Shown: positions 25,923 through 35,587, counted from the stretch's first letter. The stretch is DNA of 64,000 nucleotides from Chitinolyticbacter meiyuanensis (GCF_008033135.1 NZ_CP041335.1:186001-250000), one strand, 5' to 3'. Numbers and translations are program-made. Notes: generated by a model from the letters alone, not told the origin.

Positions 25923-27142
25923 GTACCGGCGCGCGCCACGTCGCCATCATCGGCGGCGGTCCGGCCGGGCTGATGGCCGCCGAAGTGCTGGCCGGTGCCG
26001 GCCACCGCGTGGACGTGTACGACGCCATGCCCTCGGTGGGCCGCAAGTTTCTGCTCGCCGGCGTGGGCGGCATGAACATCACCCACAGCGAGCCGCTAGA
26101 GCAACTGCTCACCCGCTACGGCAGCGCCCGCCCGCAGCTGGAAGCCATGGTCCGCGCCTTCGATGCCGACGCGCTGCGTACATGGATACATGGCCTCGGC
26201 ATCGAGACCTTCGTCGGCACCTCCGGGCGGGTATTCCCGCGCGAGATGAAGGCCGCACCGCTGCTGCGCGCCTGGCTCGCCCGGCTCAAGGCAGCCGGCG
26301 TAGCCTTCCACGTGCGGCACCGCTGGCAGGGCTGGGATGATCGCGGCGCGCTGCGTCTCGCCGGCCCTGATGGCGATATCACCGTGCAAGCCAACGCCAC
26401 GGTGCTGGCCCTCGGCGGCGCCAGTTGGCCCCGGTTGGGCTCGGACGGCAGCTGGGTGCCGCTGCTCGCCGCCTGCGGCGTGGCCATTGCCCCGCTGCAG
26501 CCGGCCAACTGCGGCTTCGACGTGGGCTGGAGCCCTTGGTTTGCCGACAAGCACGCTGGCCAGCCGCTGAAGGCCGTGGTGCTGCACCACGAAGATTGGC
26601 AGCGCCAGGGCGAATTCGTCGTCACCACCGGTGGCATCGAGGGCAGCCTGATCTACGCCGCCTCCGCCCGCCTGCGCGATGCCATTGCGCGCGACGGTCA
26701 CGCCACTGTCACGCTCGACCTTGCACCAGGCCGCACGCTGGAGCGGCTGACTGCGGACCTCGCCGCCCCGCGTGGCGCCGATTCCATGGCCAACCATCTG
26801 CGGCGCAAGGCGCATATCGATGGCGTAAAGGCCGGGCTGTTGCGCGAGCTGCTGCCCAAGGACACCTTCACCGACACCGCCGCGCTCGCCCAGGCGATCA
26901 AGGCCCTGCCGTTACGCCTGACCGCCCCGCGCCCGATCGATGAAGCGATCAGCAGCGCCGGCGGCGTGCGCTGGGATGCCATGGACGATCAGCTGATGCT
27001 GACCGCCCTGCCCGGCGTGTTCTGCGCCGGCGAAATGCTCGACTGGGAAGCCCCGACCGGGGGCTATCTGCTGACAGGGTGTTTTGCCAGTGGCAGGCAG
27101 GCAGGGGAAGGGGTGAAGGGGTGGTTGGAGGAGCAGGGGTAA
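25919..27142 (+). CDS. BaiN/HI0933-type NAD(P)/FAD-dependent oxidoreductase
   Basis: This 407-residue flavoprotein has an N-terminal dinucleotide-binding motif (VAIIGGGPAGLMAAEVLAGAG), the family block VGRKFLLAGVGGMNITHSE and the C-terminal GVFCAGEMLDWEAPTGGYLL that closes the FAD site. It belongs to the HI0933-like flavoproteins (TIGR03862-like branch by overall appearance), whose substrates in most bacteria are unknown. It overlaps the methyltransferase gene by four bases and is the last gene before the Rhs island. Confidence 0.88.
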   Translation: MSTGARHVAIIGGGPAGLMAAEVLAGAGHRVDVYDAMPSVGRKFLLAGVGGMNITHSEPLEQLLTRYGSARPQLEAMVRAFDADALRTWIHGLGIETFVGTSGRVFPREMKAAPLLRAWLARLKAAGVAFHVRHRWQGWDDRGALRLAGPDGDITVQANATVLALGGASWPRLGSDGSWVPLLAACGVAIAPLQPANCGFDVGWSPWFADKHAGQPLKAVVLHHEDWQRQGEFVVTTGGIEGSLIYAASARLRDAIARDGHATVTLDLAPGRTLERLTADLAAPRGADSMANHLRRKAHIDGVKAGLLRELLPKDTFTDTAALAQAIKALPLRLTAPRPIDEAISSAGGVRWDAMDDQLMLTALPGVFCAGEMLDWEAPTGGYLLTGCFASGRQAGEGVKGWLEEQG

Positions 27143-27188
27143 GTGGTTCGATTGCCGAGTTGTTGCTCAGCGGCGTGGTAGGCGATTA

Positions 27189-27377
27189 GCGCCTATGGCG
27201 CGGTGTTTTGATGCCGGTTCCGCCCGGCGGACGGGTTCATTTCTTTTGCTTCGCCAAAAGAAACGAACCAAAGAAAAGGCGACCCCGCCTTGCGGCCCTC
27301 CGGGCTGCCCTCAGTCGGTCGCGAGCCTAAGGTCTCGCTCCGCTCCTTCGGCGCTTGGCAAAGGGGAGGAAAACCAC
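27189..27377 (+). repeat. Dispersed 3'-end repeat, copy A (left flank of the Rhs island)
   Basis: This element of about 190 bases is repeated, in reverse orientation, at 36251-36440 and 37004-37242. It begins with GCGCGGTGTTTTGATGCCGG and ends near GGAGGAAAACCA. A hairpin at 27235-27268 has arms GTTC-A-TTTCTTTTG and CAAAAGAAA-C-GAAC around loop CTTCGC. It starts 47 bases after the stop codon of the flavoprotein gene and reads in the same direction as that gene. Confidence 0.85.
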
Positions 27378-28402
27378 GTGCCAACATGGCTGCTAAAGCG
27401 TAAGCCTCTGAACGCTAGGCGACCTTATGCGTACTACGCGCCATGAAGTGTGGGTAAGCTGATCACTCGTGAGCACTCTTTATAAGGTGCTCGTAATCAC
27501 CTCGCAGCTCGGATTTGATCAACACTTTCAGAAGCTGCTGATCGGCCAAAGCAGACGGTGGCACGTCGAGGCGCTTACGTCTGCTATGCGTCAAAAAGCG
27601 GTGGCTTGGTTTATGGCCGATAGCTTGCCGAAAGCGCATGCATACGAAACTAAGCGCTACGCGCGATGCGTCGGCGGGAACTGCTACACCCGGTGGCCGG
27701 CGAGGCCATGCGCTGGGAACGCCCAGCGCCGTTTTGAATGCACGAAGCAGGGGCCCAATCGCAGGGTTTGTGTATTGGATGTACCAGTGCTGCAGCGCCT
27801 TGGGGCTGCGCCAACCGGTCGCCAGCATGGTGTAGGCCGGGTGGCCTGGCGCCTATCCGTGTGATTGAACCTAGCGACCGCCCAACCCGTGAGCCGGGAT
27901 TGAGATGGCTGGGCGGCGCCTCCAAAGAGTAAGCACTCGCTACGAACTTGCTACCGTTGGCGCAATAAAAAGCACCGTTCATCTTGCTTACGCAATGCTG
28001 AATTTTTTCTGAGGCAGAATCCCGGCGCCTTGCGAAGATGGCGCACGTACCGAGTGACTGCCCAAGCGGGTCCAAAGGGTGGCATGCGCCCCTTCGCCAA
28101 ACATTTCTCCCCCGTGATATCTGCCCATGAAACGATCGATGTTTGTCCTGTTCTCGCTGCTGCTCCGACCAGCGCAGGTTGCAGTATCACACTATGACCA
28201 AGCTGAGATGCTAGCTGAGGCGCGCGCACTCGACACCTATCCGTCTCGCCTAAGGTATTGAAAAGTTGTTGAGCACATTAAAAACTATTAGCTGATAAGG
28301 TTGAAAATAGTGTTCCAACCCCCCTTGATTTTATCTGCAATCGTATTCTCGGGATCACGCAGTAATACGTTCACAATGCCTTCAGATAAAGCCCATTTTC
28401 TT
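27378..28402. other. Gene-poor left part of the Rhs island
   Basis: About 1 kb with more AT than the neighbours. I see no gene of recognisable family. Short open frames exist on both strands, but none has a ribosome binding site plus credible composition. The most gene-like is a 44-codon frame at 28127-28261 starting MKRSMFVLFSLLL, which has a signal-peptide look and could be a remnant. The last part should hold the promoter of the first Rhs gene. Confidence 0.5.
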
Positions 28403-30721
28403 ATGTCAAGGTCTTTTTTTTGGGGGGCGATTTATTTTTTTCTCTTCTACTTTTTAACAAGTCCGGTTTTTGCTGAGCGCTGGGATGTAACCATGGCGAA
28501 AGCAATGCCAAATGGCGCTTGGGGGGAAGCGTCCTATATCGGTAGTGTCGAAGGCAAATATTACAATATTCCTGTGTGCGGGCTAGCCATAAAAACAATA
28601 CCGTCCGACCCTGCATGGGTAGTCAAATGTAGTGGTTGGGGTGGGACTATTTCTTTTCAATCCTACACGGCCTCTGTGAATGAACGCGGATACCCTGGCA
28701 ATCATGTGGCAAATTACCATATTAATGCTCGCGCTGTACCTGCTTGCGCGGCTGGAACCTTTTGGGGGGTAATCAGCCAATCATGTCAGCCGTTGTGCCC
28801 GTCTGGTGCTTATCTTGAAAGCGGTACAAACCGCTGCCGACAGATCTTTGTGGAGCCACAGTGCGCTGGCGGGCAATGCACGGAGGCCAACCCCAATCTG
28901 GGGCAGCCGAATGCCTGTGCTGGGATTCCAAGTTCTGGGAATCCAATTTCAACCAGCACGGCCAACAAGTTCCAAACCGAGCGGGATATCAGCTTGGGCA
29001 TCGTGCGATTCGAGCGCTATTACAATAGCCGCACCACTGCGGACTTGGGCCTGGGGCTGGGCTGGCGGCATTCCTTCCAGGCGCGAATTATGCCTAAGAC
29101 TGTCTGGGTCGCCCAGGCCGAAATTGGGACGGGGATTGCAGCTGCACCCGGTTCCATGATGGCCATGGTCGCCAGTGTGGATTCGGATTGGGCGGCCCAT
29201 AAAGAAGTGCTTCGATCAGCGCAAGTGCTTGGGTCAGAACAGGTGGTTTATTACCTCGTGGAACGCCCGGATGGAAAGAGTTTTGCCGTTGCTCCGGATG
29301 GCGCCCCTTTGGATTCGACGGGCTGGCCTTATCAGCTTGAAGTGAAAAGCGATGGCTTTATCTTGAAAACCGGGCTTGGCTTCGAAAGGTATGATGCGCA
29401 AGGCCGCTTGATCGAAATCACGCAGCTCAATAATCGCTTTGAACTCAGCTATGACCAAGTGGGTCGCCTACAGCAGGTTAAGAGCCAGTTTGGCGACGTG
29501 CTGGGGTTTGCTTATAACGTCAATGATCGTTTGATCGGCCTGCAATATAAGGGGGTGGATGTTGCACGCTATGCCTACGGTACTATCGGCCGTTTGAGCA
29601 GTGTCACTTACCCCGACCAAACCACTCGGCAATATCACTATGAAGACCCCAACCCCTACCTGCTGACTGGCATCACCGACGAAGCGGGCCTGCGTTATGC
29701 CACTTGGCGTTACAACGCCAATGGCGAAGCCATCTCCTCTGAGCACGCCGGTGGGATCGACAAGGTCACGTTGGCCTTCAGCCAAAGCGGCACCACCCGG
29801 ACCACCGAAGAAACCGACCCGCTCGGCTCGGTGCGCCGCTATCGCTTTACCCAAAGCGGCAAACGCTGGTTGCTGACCGGCAAGGACCAACCCGGTGGCG
29901 CTGGTTGCGATCCAGCCAGCTCGGCGCTGGGCTACGACACCAACGGCAACATCAAGACCCGCACCGACTTCAATGGCGTCACCACCAGCTACGTCTACGA
30001 GCTGAGCCGCAACCTCGAAACAAGTCGCACCGAGGCCGGCGGCACGCCGCAGGCCCGCACCATCACCACCTCCTGGCACCCCACCTTCCGCCTGCCCGCC
30101 ACGATTACCGAACCGGGCCGGGTTACCGAGTTCACCTACGACCCTACCAAGGGCCTGCTCACCCAGAAGAAGGTCACCGCCGACGGCGTCAGCCGCAGCG
30201 AATCGTGGAGCTACTTCCCCAACGGCCTGCTGCAGACCGCCACCGATGCCCGCGGCAAGGTGACCCACTATACCTACGACGCCCAGGGCAACCTGGCGAC
30301 GGTGACCGATCCGGTCGGTCTGGTGACTCAGTTCACCAGCTATGACCCACACGGCAATGTGCTGACCCAGATCGCCCCCAATGGCGTGACCACGACCTTC
30401 ACCTACGACCTACGACAACGGCTCAAGACCCGCACCACCGGCGGTGAACTGACCCAGTTCGCCTACAAGCCGACGGGCTTGCTGGAGAAGGTGACCTTCC
30501 CCGATCAGAGTTGGCTGCAGTACCGCTATGACCCGGCCCACCGCTTGATCGGCATCGATCACAGCAATGGCAGCCGGATCGACTACACCCTGGACAACGC
30601 CGGCAATACCAAGCGCGAAGATCGCTACGACCCGGCTGGCGTGTTGGCTGCGGCGCAGCAGGCCGTTTTATCGACGCAGGAAAATCGTTCGACAGTAAAA
30701 AGCGCCTCAACCCAATATTAA
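28403..30721 (+). CDS. Rhs/YD-repeat front-half protein 1
   Basis: This protein of about 772 residues has a signal peptide (hydrophobic stretch GAIYFFLFYFLTSPVFA). A Cys-rich N-terminal region of about 140 residues follows, then a DUF6531-like entry segment (ERDISLGIVRFERYYNSR...GLGWRHSF). Many YD repeats make up the rest (for example FELSYDQVGRLQQVKS and TYPDQTTRQYHYED). It lacks the Rhs core end (DPIGLxGG) and any toxin tip. The final stretch of about 195 residues is nearly identical to that of the next gene. The start is uncertain: ATG 28403 gives the cleanest signal peptide; ATG 28376 or GTG 28310 (AAGG nine bases before it) would lengthen it. The first third is lower in GC than the YD-repeat part. 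Confidence 0.8.
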   Translation: MSRSFFWGAIYFFLFYFLTSPVFAERWDVTMAKAMPNGAWGEASYIGSVEGKYYNIPVCGLAIKTIPSDPAWVVKCSGWGGTISFQSYTASVNERGYPGNHVANYHINARAVPACAAGTFWGVISQSCQPLCPSGAYLESGTNRCRQIFVEPQCAGGQCTEANPNLGQPNACAGIPSSGNPISTSTANKFQTERDISLGIVRFERYYNSRTTADLGLGLGWRHSFQARIMPKTVWVAQAEIGTGIAAAPGSMMAMVASVDSDWAAHKEVLRSAQVLGSEQVVYYLVERPDGKSFAVAPDGAPLDSTGWPYQLEVKSDGFILKTGLGFERYDAQGRLIEITQLNNRFELSYDQVGRLQQVKSQFGDVLGFAYNVNDRLIGLQYKGVDVARYAYGTIGRLSSVTYPDQTTRQYHYEDPNPYLLTGITDEAGLRYATWRYNANGEAISSEHAGGIDKVTLAFSQSGTTRTTEETDPLGSVRRYRFTQSGKRWLLTGKDQPGGAGCDPASSALGYDTNGNIKTRTDFNGVTTSYVYELSRNLETSRTEAGGTPQARTITTSWHPTFRLPATITEPGRVTEFTYDPTKGLLTQKKVTADGVSRSESWSYFPNGLLQTATDARGKVTHYTYDAQGNLATVTDPVGLVTQFTSYDPHGNVLTQIAPNGVTTTFTYDLRQRLKTRTTGGELTQFAYKPTGLLEKVTFPDQSWLQYRYDPAHRLIGIDHSNGSRIDYTLDNAGNTKREDRYDPAGVLAAAQQAVLSTQENRSTVKSASTQY
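30074..30662 (+). repeat. Direct repeat, copy 1 (3' part of Rhs front half 1)
   Basis: A stretch of 589 bases that recurs 2230 bases downstream at 32304-32892 with the same length and few differences, most of them synonymous. It encodes the C-terminal YD repeats from the WHPTFRLPATITEPGRV segment to VLAAAQQA. The proteins are identical from TSYDPHGN onward. Confidence 0.9.
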
Positions 30722-30755
30722 GCATTAATTTATTTATATGTGATTAAGGATGTTT

Positions 30756-32939
30756 ATGAGAAATTCGCGCCCTCTTCTCAAAAGCGGCACGCTATTGCTG
30801 GCCGCTGCCTTTTGCTCAATCGGCCAAGTGCACGCAGATGTAGAACGGGTTAATATACCCGGTGGCTACTACCATATGATTTATGTTAAAGGGCCTATCT
30901 ACGGCGCCACTCCCACTGCACTGTGCTCAAAGCTTGGTGGGTATTTTTCTTGGACATACAACAACTGCTTCAAGACCTCTGACGAAAGCGGGCCATCATT
31001 TTTTAACATGAACACTATTGTTCGAAATGGCTGCCCTGTTTATTATTCAACGGCTTGGCACGATTACTATCAGTACTACGATGCCAACTTCGGCCGATGT
31101 GAAACTTGTCCTGATGGACAAGAATTTGATGTTACTACCGCAGAATGTAAGGCTCCCCTCCCTGAACAAGTCAAATCGTGCGATGCAAGTTCTGGTGGCA
31201 GTGGGGCAAACGTCTTCGCTGCTTCGGGAGCGCCTCCCGAAATCAGCGCGCAATGCGGCAACCCCATCTTCTTCAATGCCGGCCGCAAGGTGCAGCGCGA
31301 ATCGGATTACAGCGCAGCGGGCAATAGCCTGCTCGATTTCAGCCGCAGCTACGACAGCCAGTCATCGTTGGTCGGCGCCAATGCCGGCGCGCTGGGCGAG
31401 CGCTGGCAGCACAATCATGACTTCCGTCTGGTTTCCGTCTCTGCGCAGAAACTCTATGTGCGCCGCCCTGGCGGGGTGCTGATCCACTTTGCACCCAAGG
31501 CGGGCAGCAGTACCGAGTGGATCGCCGATGCCGATATCCAGGACAAACTGGAAAAACTGGCCAATGGCTGGCAATACACCACTGCGAATGATGTGGTCGA
31601 GACCTACGACAATAACGGCCGCCTCATTAAGCGGACCTTCCTGGGCGGGCGGGCGCTGACCTATACCTACGACGGCAATGGTCGGTTGCAGACCGTCGCG
31701 GATGACACCAATCGCACCCTGACCTTTGCTTACAATCCGTCTGGCCAGTTAGCGACGCTGTCGCTGCCGGGTGGCGGCACCATCGGCTACGAATACAACG
31801 CCGGCGCACTGAGTGCCGTGACCTATCCGGATGCCAGCAAACGGCAGTATAGCTATGTGTCGCGCACGGTCGGCACCACCACCCTGACCACACTGTTGTC
31901 CGAGCTGGTCGACGAAGTGAATACCACGTTCGCCAAGTGGGAGTACACCACGGATGGCCTTGCGTCTTCGAGCGAGCATGCTGGCGGGCTAGATCGCTAT
32001 ACCGTGGCCTATACCCGCGATGCGGCCACACAGCGACTGACTACTGCCGTGGTGACCAACCCCTTGGGCGCCGTATCGAGCTATACGCTGAGCAGCGTGC
32101 TCGGCGTCAATCGCCCCACGGTGGTGAACCGGCAGTTCGACAGCAAGAGCCGCAGCCAGAACTTCGATGCCAACGGCAATCTGGTCGACGTCAAGGATTG
32201 GGACGGTATTGCCTCGCAGTACAGCTACGACCTGACCCGCAATCTGCCAACTGGCGTCACAGTCGCATTGGGCACGCCGCAAGTCCGCACCGTCACCACC
32301 ACTTGGCACCCCACCTTCCGCCTGCCCGCCACCATCACCGAACCGGGCCGGGTCACCACCTTCACCTACGACAACACCAAGGGCCTGCTCACCCAGAAGC
32401 AGGTCACCGCCGACGGCGTCAGCCGGATCGAAGCGTGGAGCTACTTCCCCAACGGCCTGGTGCAGACCGCCACCGATGCCCGCGGCAAGGTGACCAGCTA
32501 CACCTATGACGCCCAGGGCAATCTGGCGACGGTGACCGATCCGGTCGGCCTGGTGACCCGCTTCACCAGCTACGACCCGCACGGCAATGTGCTGACGCAG
32601 ATCGCGCCCAATGGCGTGACCACTACCTTCACCTACGACCTGCGGCAACGGCTCAAGACCCGTACCACCGGCGGTGAACTGACTCAGTTCGCCTACAAGC
32701 CGACGGGCTTGCTGGAGAAGGTGACCTTCCCGGATCAGAGCTGGCTGCAGTACCGCTACGACCCGGCCCATCGCTTGATCGGCATCGATCACAGCAATGG
32801 CAGCCGGATCGACTACACCCTGGATAACGCCGGCAATACCAAGCGCGAAGACCGCTATGACCCGGCCGGCGTGTTGGCCGCGGCGCAGCAGGCGGCGACC
32901 CAGGCGCAGAGCCTCACCACCGCGCCGAAGGCGCAGTGA
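30756..32939 (+). CDS. Rhs/YD-repeat front-half protein 2
   Basis: This 727-residue protein has a signal peptide (SGTLLLAAAFCSIGQVHA), an unrelated Cys-rich N-terminal region of about 130 residues and a DUF6531-type entry block (CGNPIFFNAGRKVQRESDYS). YD repeats continue to the end. It stops in mid-shell at DPAGVLAAAQQAATQAQ. The next gene resumes the YD repeats after its own signal peptide, so the two together equal one ordinary Rhs shell. The ATG at 30756 has AAGG at good spacing; the ATG at 30750 overlaps that site. It lies 34 bases after front half 1 and 85 bases before the toxin half. Confidence 0.85.
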   Translation: MRNSRPLLKSGTLLLAAAFCSIGQVHADVERVNIPGGYYHMIYVKGPIYGATPTALCSKLGGYFSWTYNNCFKTSDESGPSFFNMNTIVRNGCPVYYSTAWHDYYQYYDANFGRCETCPDGQEFDVTTAECKAPLPEQVKSCDASSGGSGANVFAASGAPPEISAQCGNPIFFNAGRKVQRESDYSAAGNSLLDFSRSYDSQSSLVGANAGALGERWQHNHDFRLVSVSAQKLYVRRPGGVLIHFAPKAGSSTEWIADADIQDKLEKLANGWQYTTANDVVETYDNNGRLIKRTFLGGRALTYTYDGNGRLQTVADDTNRTLTFAYNPSGQLATLSLPGGGTIGYEYNAGALSAVTYPDASKRQYSYVSRTVGTTTLTTLLSELVDEVNTTFAKWEYTTDGLASSSEHAGGLDRYTVAYTRDAATQRLTTAVVTNPLGAVSSYTLSSVLGVNRPTVVNRQFDSKSRSQNFDANGNLVDVKDWDGIASQYSYDLTRNLPTGVTVALGTPQVRTVTTTWHPTFRLPATITEPGRVTTFTYDNTKGLLTQKQVTADGVSRIEAWSYFPNGLVQTATDARGKVTSYTYDAQGNLATVTDPVGLVTRFTSYDPHGNVLTQIAPNGVTTTFTYDLRQRLKTRTTGGELTQFAYKPTGLLEKVTFPDQSWLQYRYDPAHRLIGIDHSNGSRIDYTLDNAGNTKREDRYDPAGVLAAAQQAATQAQSLTTAPKAQ
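32304..32892 (+). repeat. Direct repeat, copy 2 (3' part of Rhs front half 2)
   Basis: Second copy of the 589-base segment described at 30074-30662. High identity with mostly third-position changes suggests recent duplication or ongoing gene conversion between the two front halves. Confidence 0.9.
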
Positions 32940-33024
32940 GGGCTTTATGCAACTGTCGACTCACGCTACCCCCATGCCTGTTCAAGCACCCCATTCATCA
33001 CACGCCTCTTCATCAGGATTCCCG

Positions 33025-35298
33025 ATGACGCTTTCCACCTTCCGCCGCCTGTTGCTGGCCGGCCTGGCCCTGGGCAGCAGCGCGGTCTACGCCGCCCTGC
33101 CGGCCCACCAGTCCACCGTCAGCACCTACTACGACTACGACGCCCTCGGCCGTCTGGAACGGGTGTATGACGCCAAGGGCTACCAGACCACCTTCACCTA
33201 CGACGCCAACGGCAACCGCAAGACCCGCAAGGATGCGCTGGGCCGCATCACCAGCTACAGCTACGACGCGCTCAACCGGCTCAAGACCATCACCAACCCG
33301 GATACCGGGGTGATCACCTTCAGCTATGACGGCCGCGACAACCTGGTCTCGGTCCAGGATGCCGAAGGCTTCACCACCAGCTACACCTACAACGGCTTCG
33401 ACGACCTGATCCGCCAGGTCAGCCCGGATAGCGGTACCACGACGTATGTTCACGAAGCCGATGGTCATCTCAAGAGCAAGACCGACGCCCGCAACAAGAC
33501 CGCCACCTACACCCGGGATGACCTGGGGCGGGTGAAGCAGATCGCCTTCGTCGACGAAACCCACAGCTTCACCTACGACACCGCCGCCAATGGCAACGGC
33601 TTGCTCGCCAGCTTCAGCGATGCCAGCGGCAGCACCAGCTACGGCTACAACGCCCAAGGCCGGCTGGCACTGGTCAACCGCAGCATCGGCGGCATCGCCC
33701 TCAACAGCCAGCTCGGCTACAACAGTGCTGGCCAGCTGAGCCAGATCACCTATCCCTCCGGCACCCTCGTCAACTACAGCTGGAGCAATGGCCGGATCAG
33801 CGAGGTCAAGGTCAACGGCCAGGTGCTGCTGAACAACGCGCAATACGGCGCCAATGGCCGCCTGCTGGGCTGGACCTGGGCCAATGGCAAACAGCGGAAA
33901 CACCCCGGTGACAACCAGGGTCAGATTGCCGGCATCACCACCGCCACCCAGACCTACACCTACAGCTATGACGCCGTTGGCAATCTGACCAAGCAAGACC
34001 CCGGCACGACCCCGGCCGGCGTACGCGAGTATGGCTACGACAGCATGGACCGGCTGACGCTGAACAACATCGGCACCAGCACCAGCTATGGCTACCAGTA
34101 CGACCTGAACGGCAATCGCACCGAACGCCGGCTGGGCACCGCCGTCACCCAGCTCAACCACGACCCCAACAGCAACCGGGTGCTGTCGCAGAGTGGCGCC
34201 ACCACCGCCAACTACAGCTACGATGCCGCCGGCAACATGGTGAACAGCGGGGCCAACGTCTACAACAACGCCGGCCGCCTCACCAAGACCAAGGTCGGCA
34301 CCATCTGGTGGCAATACAGCTACAACGCCCTCGGCCAGCGGGTGAAGAAGAGCGATGGGGTCAACGACACCACGCTGTTCACCTATGACGAAGCCGGCCA
34401 GACCGTCGGTGAATACGACGCCACCGGCCAACGCCGTACCGAAACTGTGTGGCTGGACAACATCCCGGTCGCCGTTATCCAGGGCGCCGGCGCCAGCCCC
34501 AAGCTGTACTACGTGTGGGCGGATCACCTGAACACCCCGCGCCAGCTGACTGACCCGAGTGCCAACAACAAGCTGGTGTGGGAATGGACTTTCGGTGAAG
34601 CGTTCGGCAACTGGAACGTGAACGAAGACCCGGATGCCGACACCATCAAGGTGACGTACAACCTGCGCTTCCCGGGGCAGTACTTCGACAAGGAGATCGG
34701 CCGGCACTACAACTACTTCCGGGACTATGATCCGCGGATTGGGCGGTATATCCAGAGTGACCCGATTGGGTTGGAAGGTGGGATTAATACGTATGGGTAT
34801 GTAGAAGGGAGTCCGCTCGCTTTGATTGACCCGCTGGGCTTGATGTCATGTGGCGAGTGGGCTGAGTACATTTGGGAGGATGGAGTTTTAAAGGCACTCG
34901 AAGGATGGCCTGTTGGTGGGGCTGCAGTTGCCATGTCGTTGCGGAGGGGCGGGAGCCTGCTTGCAAAGGGAGCATCTGGTTATTCTGTTGCTTTCGAAAC
35001 TACAATTCCTAAACTTGGGCTAGGAACGAGGCCAGAACATAATAAAGCTGCCAATGCCGCTTTAGATCAACTCATTAAAAGTGATGCAGGATTTGCTAAA
35101 ATAGCGAATGAGCTCGGCATAACGGTCCCTGCGAACCGGGGTACAAGCCCTGCCAACTGGACTTGGCACCATGTGGCAGACCAACCAGGGGTTCTGCAGT
35201 TGGTGCCAAAAAGTCAGCACCAATGGGGCAGCCTCCAACAACAGTTACTGCACCCGGGTGGTAAGGGTGGATTTTCACAATGGGGTGCAGCTTATTAA
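33025..35298 (+). CDS. Rhs back-half protein with C-terminal WHH-type HNH nuclease toxin
   Basis: This 757-residue protein has a signal peptide (FRRLLLAGLALGSSAVYA). YD repeats begin immediately (TYYDYDALGRLERVYDAKG). The Rhs core end follows (RYIQSDPIGLEGG...IDPLGL, to about residue 606), then a variable tip of about 150 residues. The tip holds WTWHHVADQPGVLQLVPKSQH (His715 region) and a terminal HPGGKGGFSQWG, the pattern of the WHH branch of the HNH/Endo VII nuclease superfamily. It should act as a DNA- or RNA-cutting polymorphic toxin released from the shell. The tip is visibly richer in AT than the core, as expected for an exchangeable module. ATG 33025 is chosen for the signal peptide; ATG 32947 is in frame but polar. 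Confidence 0.88.
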   Translation: MTLSTFRRLLLAGLALGSSAVYAALPAHQSTVSTYYDYDALGRLERVYDAKGYQTTFTYDANGNRKTRKDALGRITSYSYDALNRLKTITNPDTGVITFSYDGRDNLVSVQDAEGFTTSYTYNGFDDLIRQVSPDSGTTTYVHEADGHLKSKTDARNKTATYTRDDLGRVKQIAFVDETHSFTYDTAANGNGLLASFSDASGSTSYGYNAQGRLALVNRSIGGIALNSQLGYNSAGQLSQITYPSGTLVNYSWSNGRISEVKVNGQVLLNNAQYGANGRLLGWTWANGKQRKHPGDNQGQIAGITTATQTYTYSYDAVGNLTKQDPGTTPAGVREYGYDSMDRLTLNNIGTSTSYGYQYDLNGNRTERRLGTAVTQLNHDPNSNRVLSQSGATTANYSYDAAGNMVNSGANVYNNAGRLTKTKVGTIWWQYSYNALGQRVKKSDGVNDTTLFTYDEAGQTVGEYDATGQRRTETVWLDNIPVAVIQGAGASPKLYYVWADHLNTPRQLTDPSANNKLVWEWTFGEAFGNWNVNEDPDADTIKVTYNLRFPGQYFDKEIGRHYNYFRDYDPRIGRYIQSDPIGLEGGINTYGYVEGSPLALIDPLGLMSCGEWAEYIWEDGVLKALEGWPVGGAAVAMSLRRGGSLLAKGASGYSVAFETTIPKLGLGTRPEHNKAANAALDQLIKSDAGFAKIANELGITVPANRGTSPANWTWHHVADQPGVLQLVPKSQHQWGSLQQQLLHPGGKGGFSQWGAAY

Positions 35299-35308
35299 GG
35301 AAAGAGCA

Positions 35309-35587
35309 ATGACATTAAGGGAAATATTATTTACTGCAGAAGGCCTCGGTGAATATGACGTTGTATATGCGCAAAGACCGTGGTCTTTGGATTCACCGGC
35401 GCGCGTTGTTCAATATCAGCCGGATGAAACGGTGCTTCGTCAATCAGAGGATGGCTCTCTTGAATATTTTCTCGAGGCCACACTGATAAAGGACATTCGA
35501 GAGCAAGTTCAAGAGGGCGGTGGAGTACCCTCAGAAGCATTTAGGGTAATAATGTACTACGCAGAAAACGACGCGTTTCCCGAATAG
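35309..35587 (+). CDS. Probable immunity protein for the WHH toxin
   Basis: This acidic 92-residue protein has no signal peptide (it starts MTLREILFTAEGLGEYD) and I recognise no family with confidence. It starts 10 bases after the toxin stop with AAGGAAAGAG as ribosome binding site, and shares the low GC of the toxin tip. Position, size and charge are those of cognate immunity proteins in polymorphic toxin loci; it should bind the nuclease tip in the cytosol. The role is inferred from context only. Confidence 0.72.
   Translation: MTLREILFTAEGLGEYDVVYAQRPWSLDSPARVVQYQPDETVLRQSEDGSLEYFLEATLIKDIREQVQEGGGVPSEAFRVIMYYAENDAFPE

Noticed and set aside
27463..27828. Minus-strand frame of 121 codons left of the Rhs genes, with a GWRSPKALQHWYI segment that recalls recombinases
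   Set aside because: Too short, no catalytic Arg/His/Tyr set could be placed, and overlapping frames look equally good. At most a decayed remnant.
33013..34707. Long minus-strand open frame opposite the Rhs toxin half
   Set aside because: The translation is Val/Gly/Ala repeats that mirror the YD-repeat codons. No ribosome binding site or family is seen.
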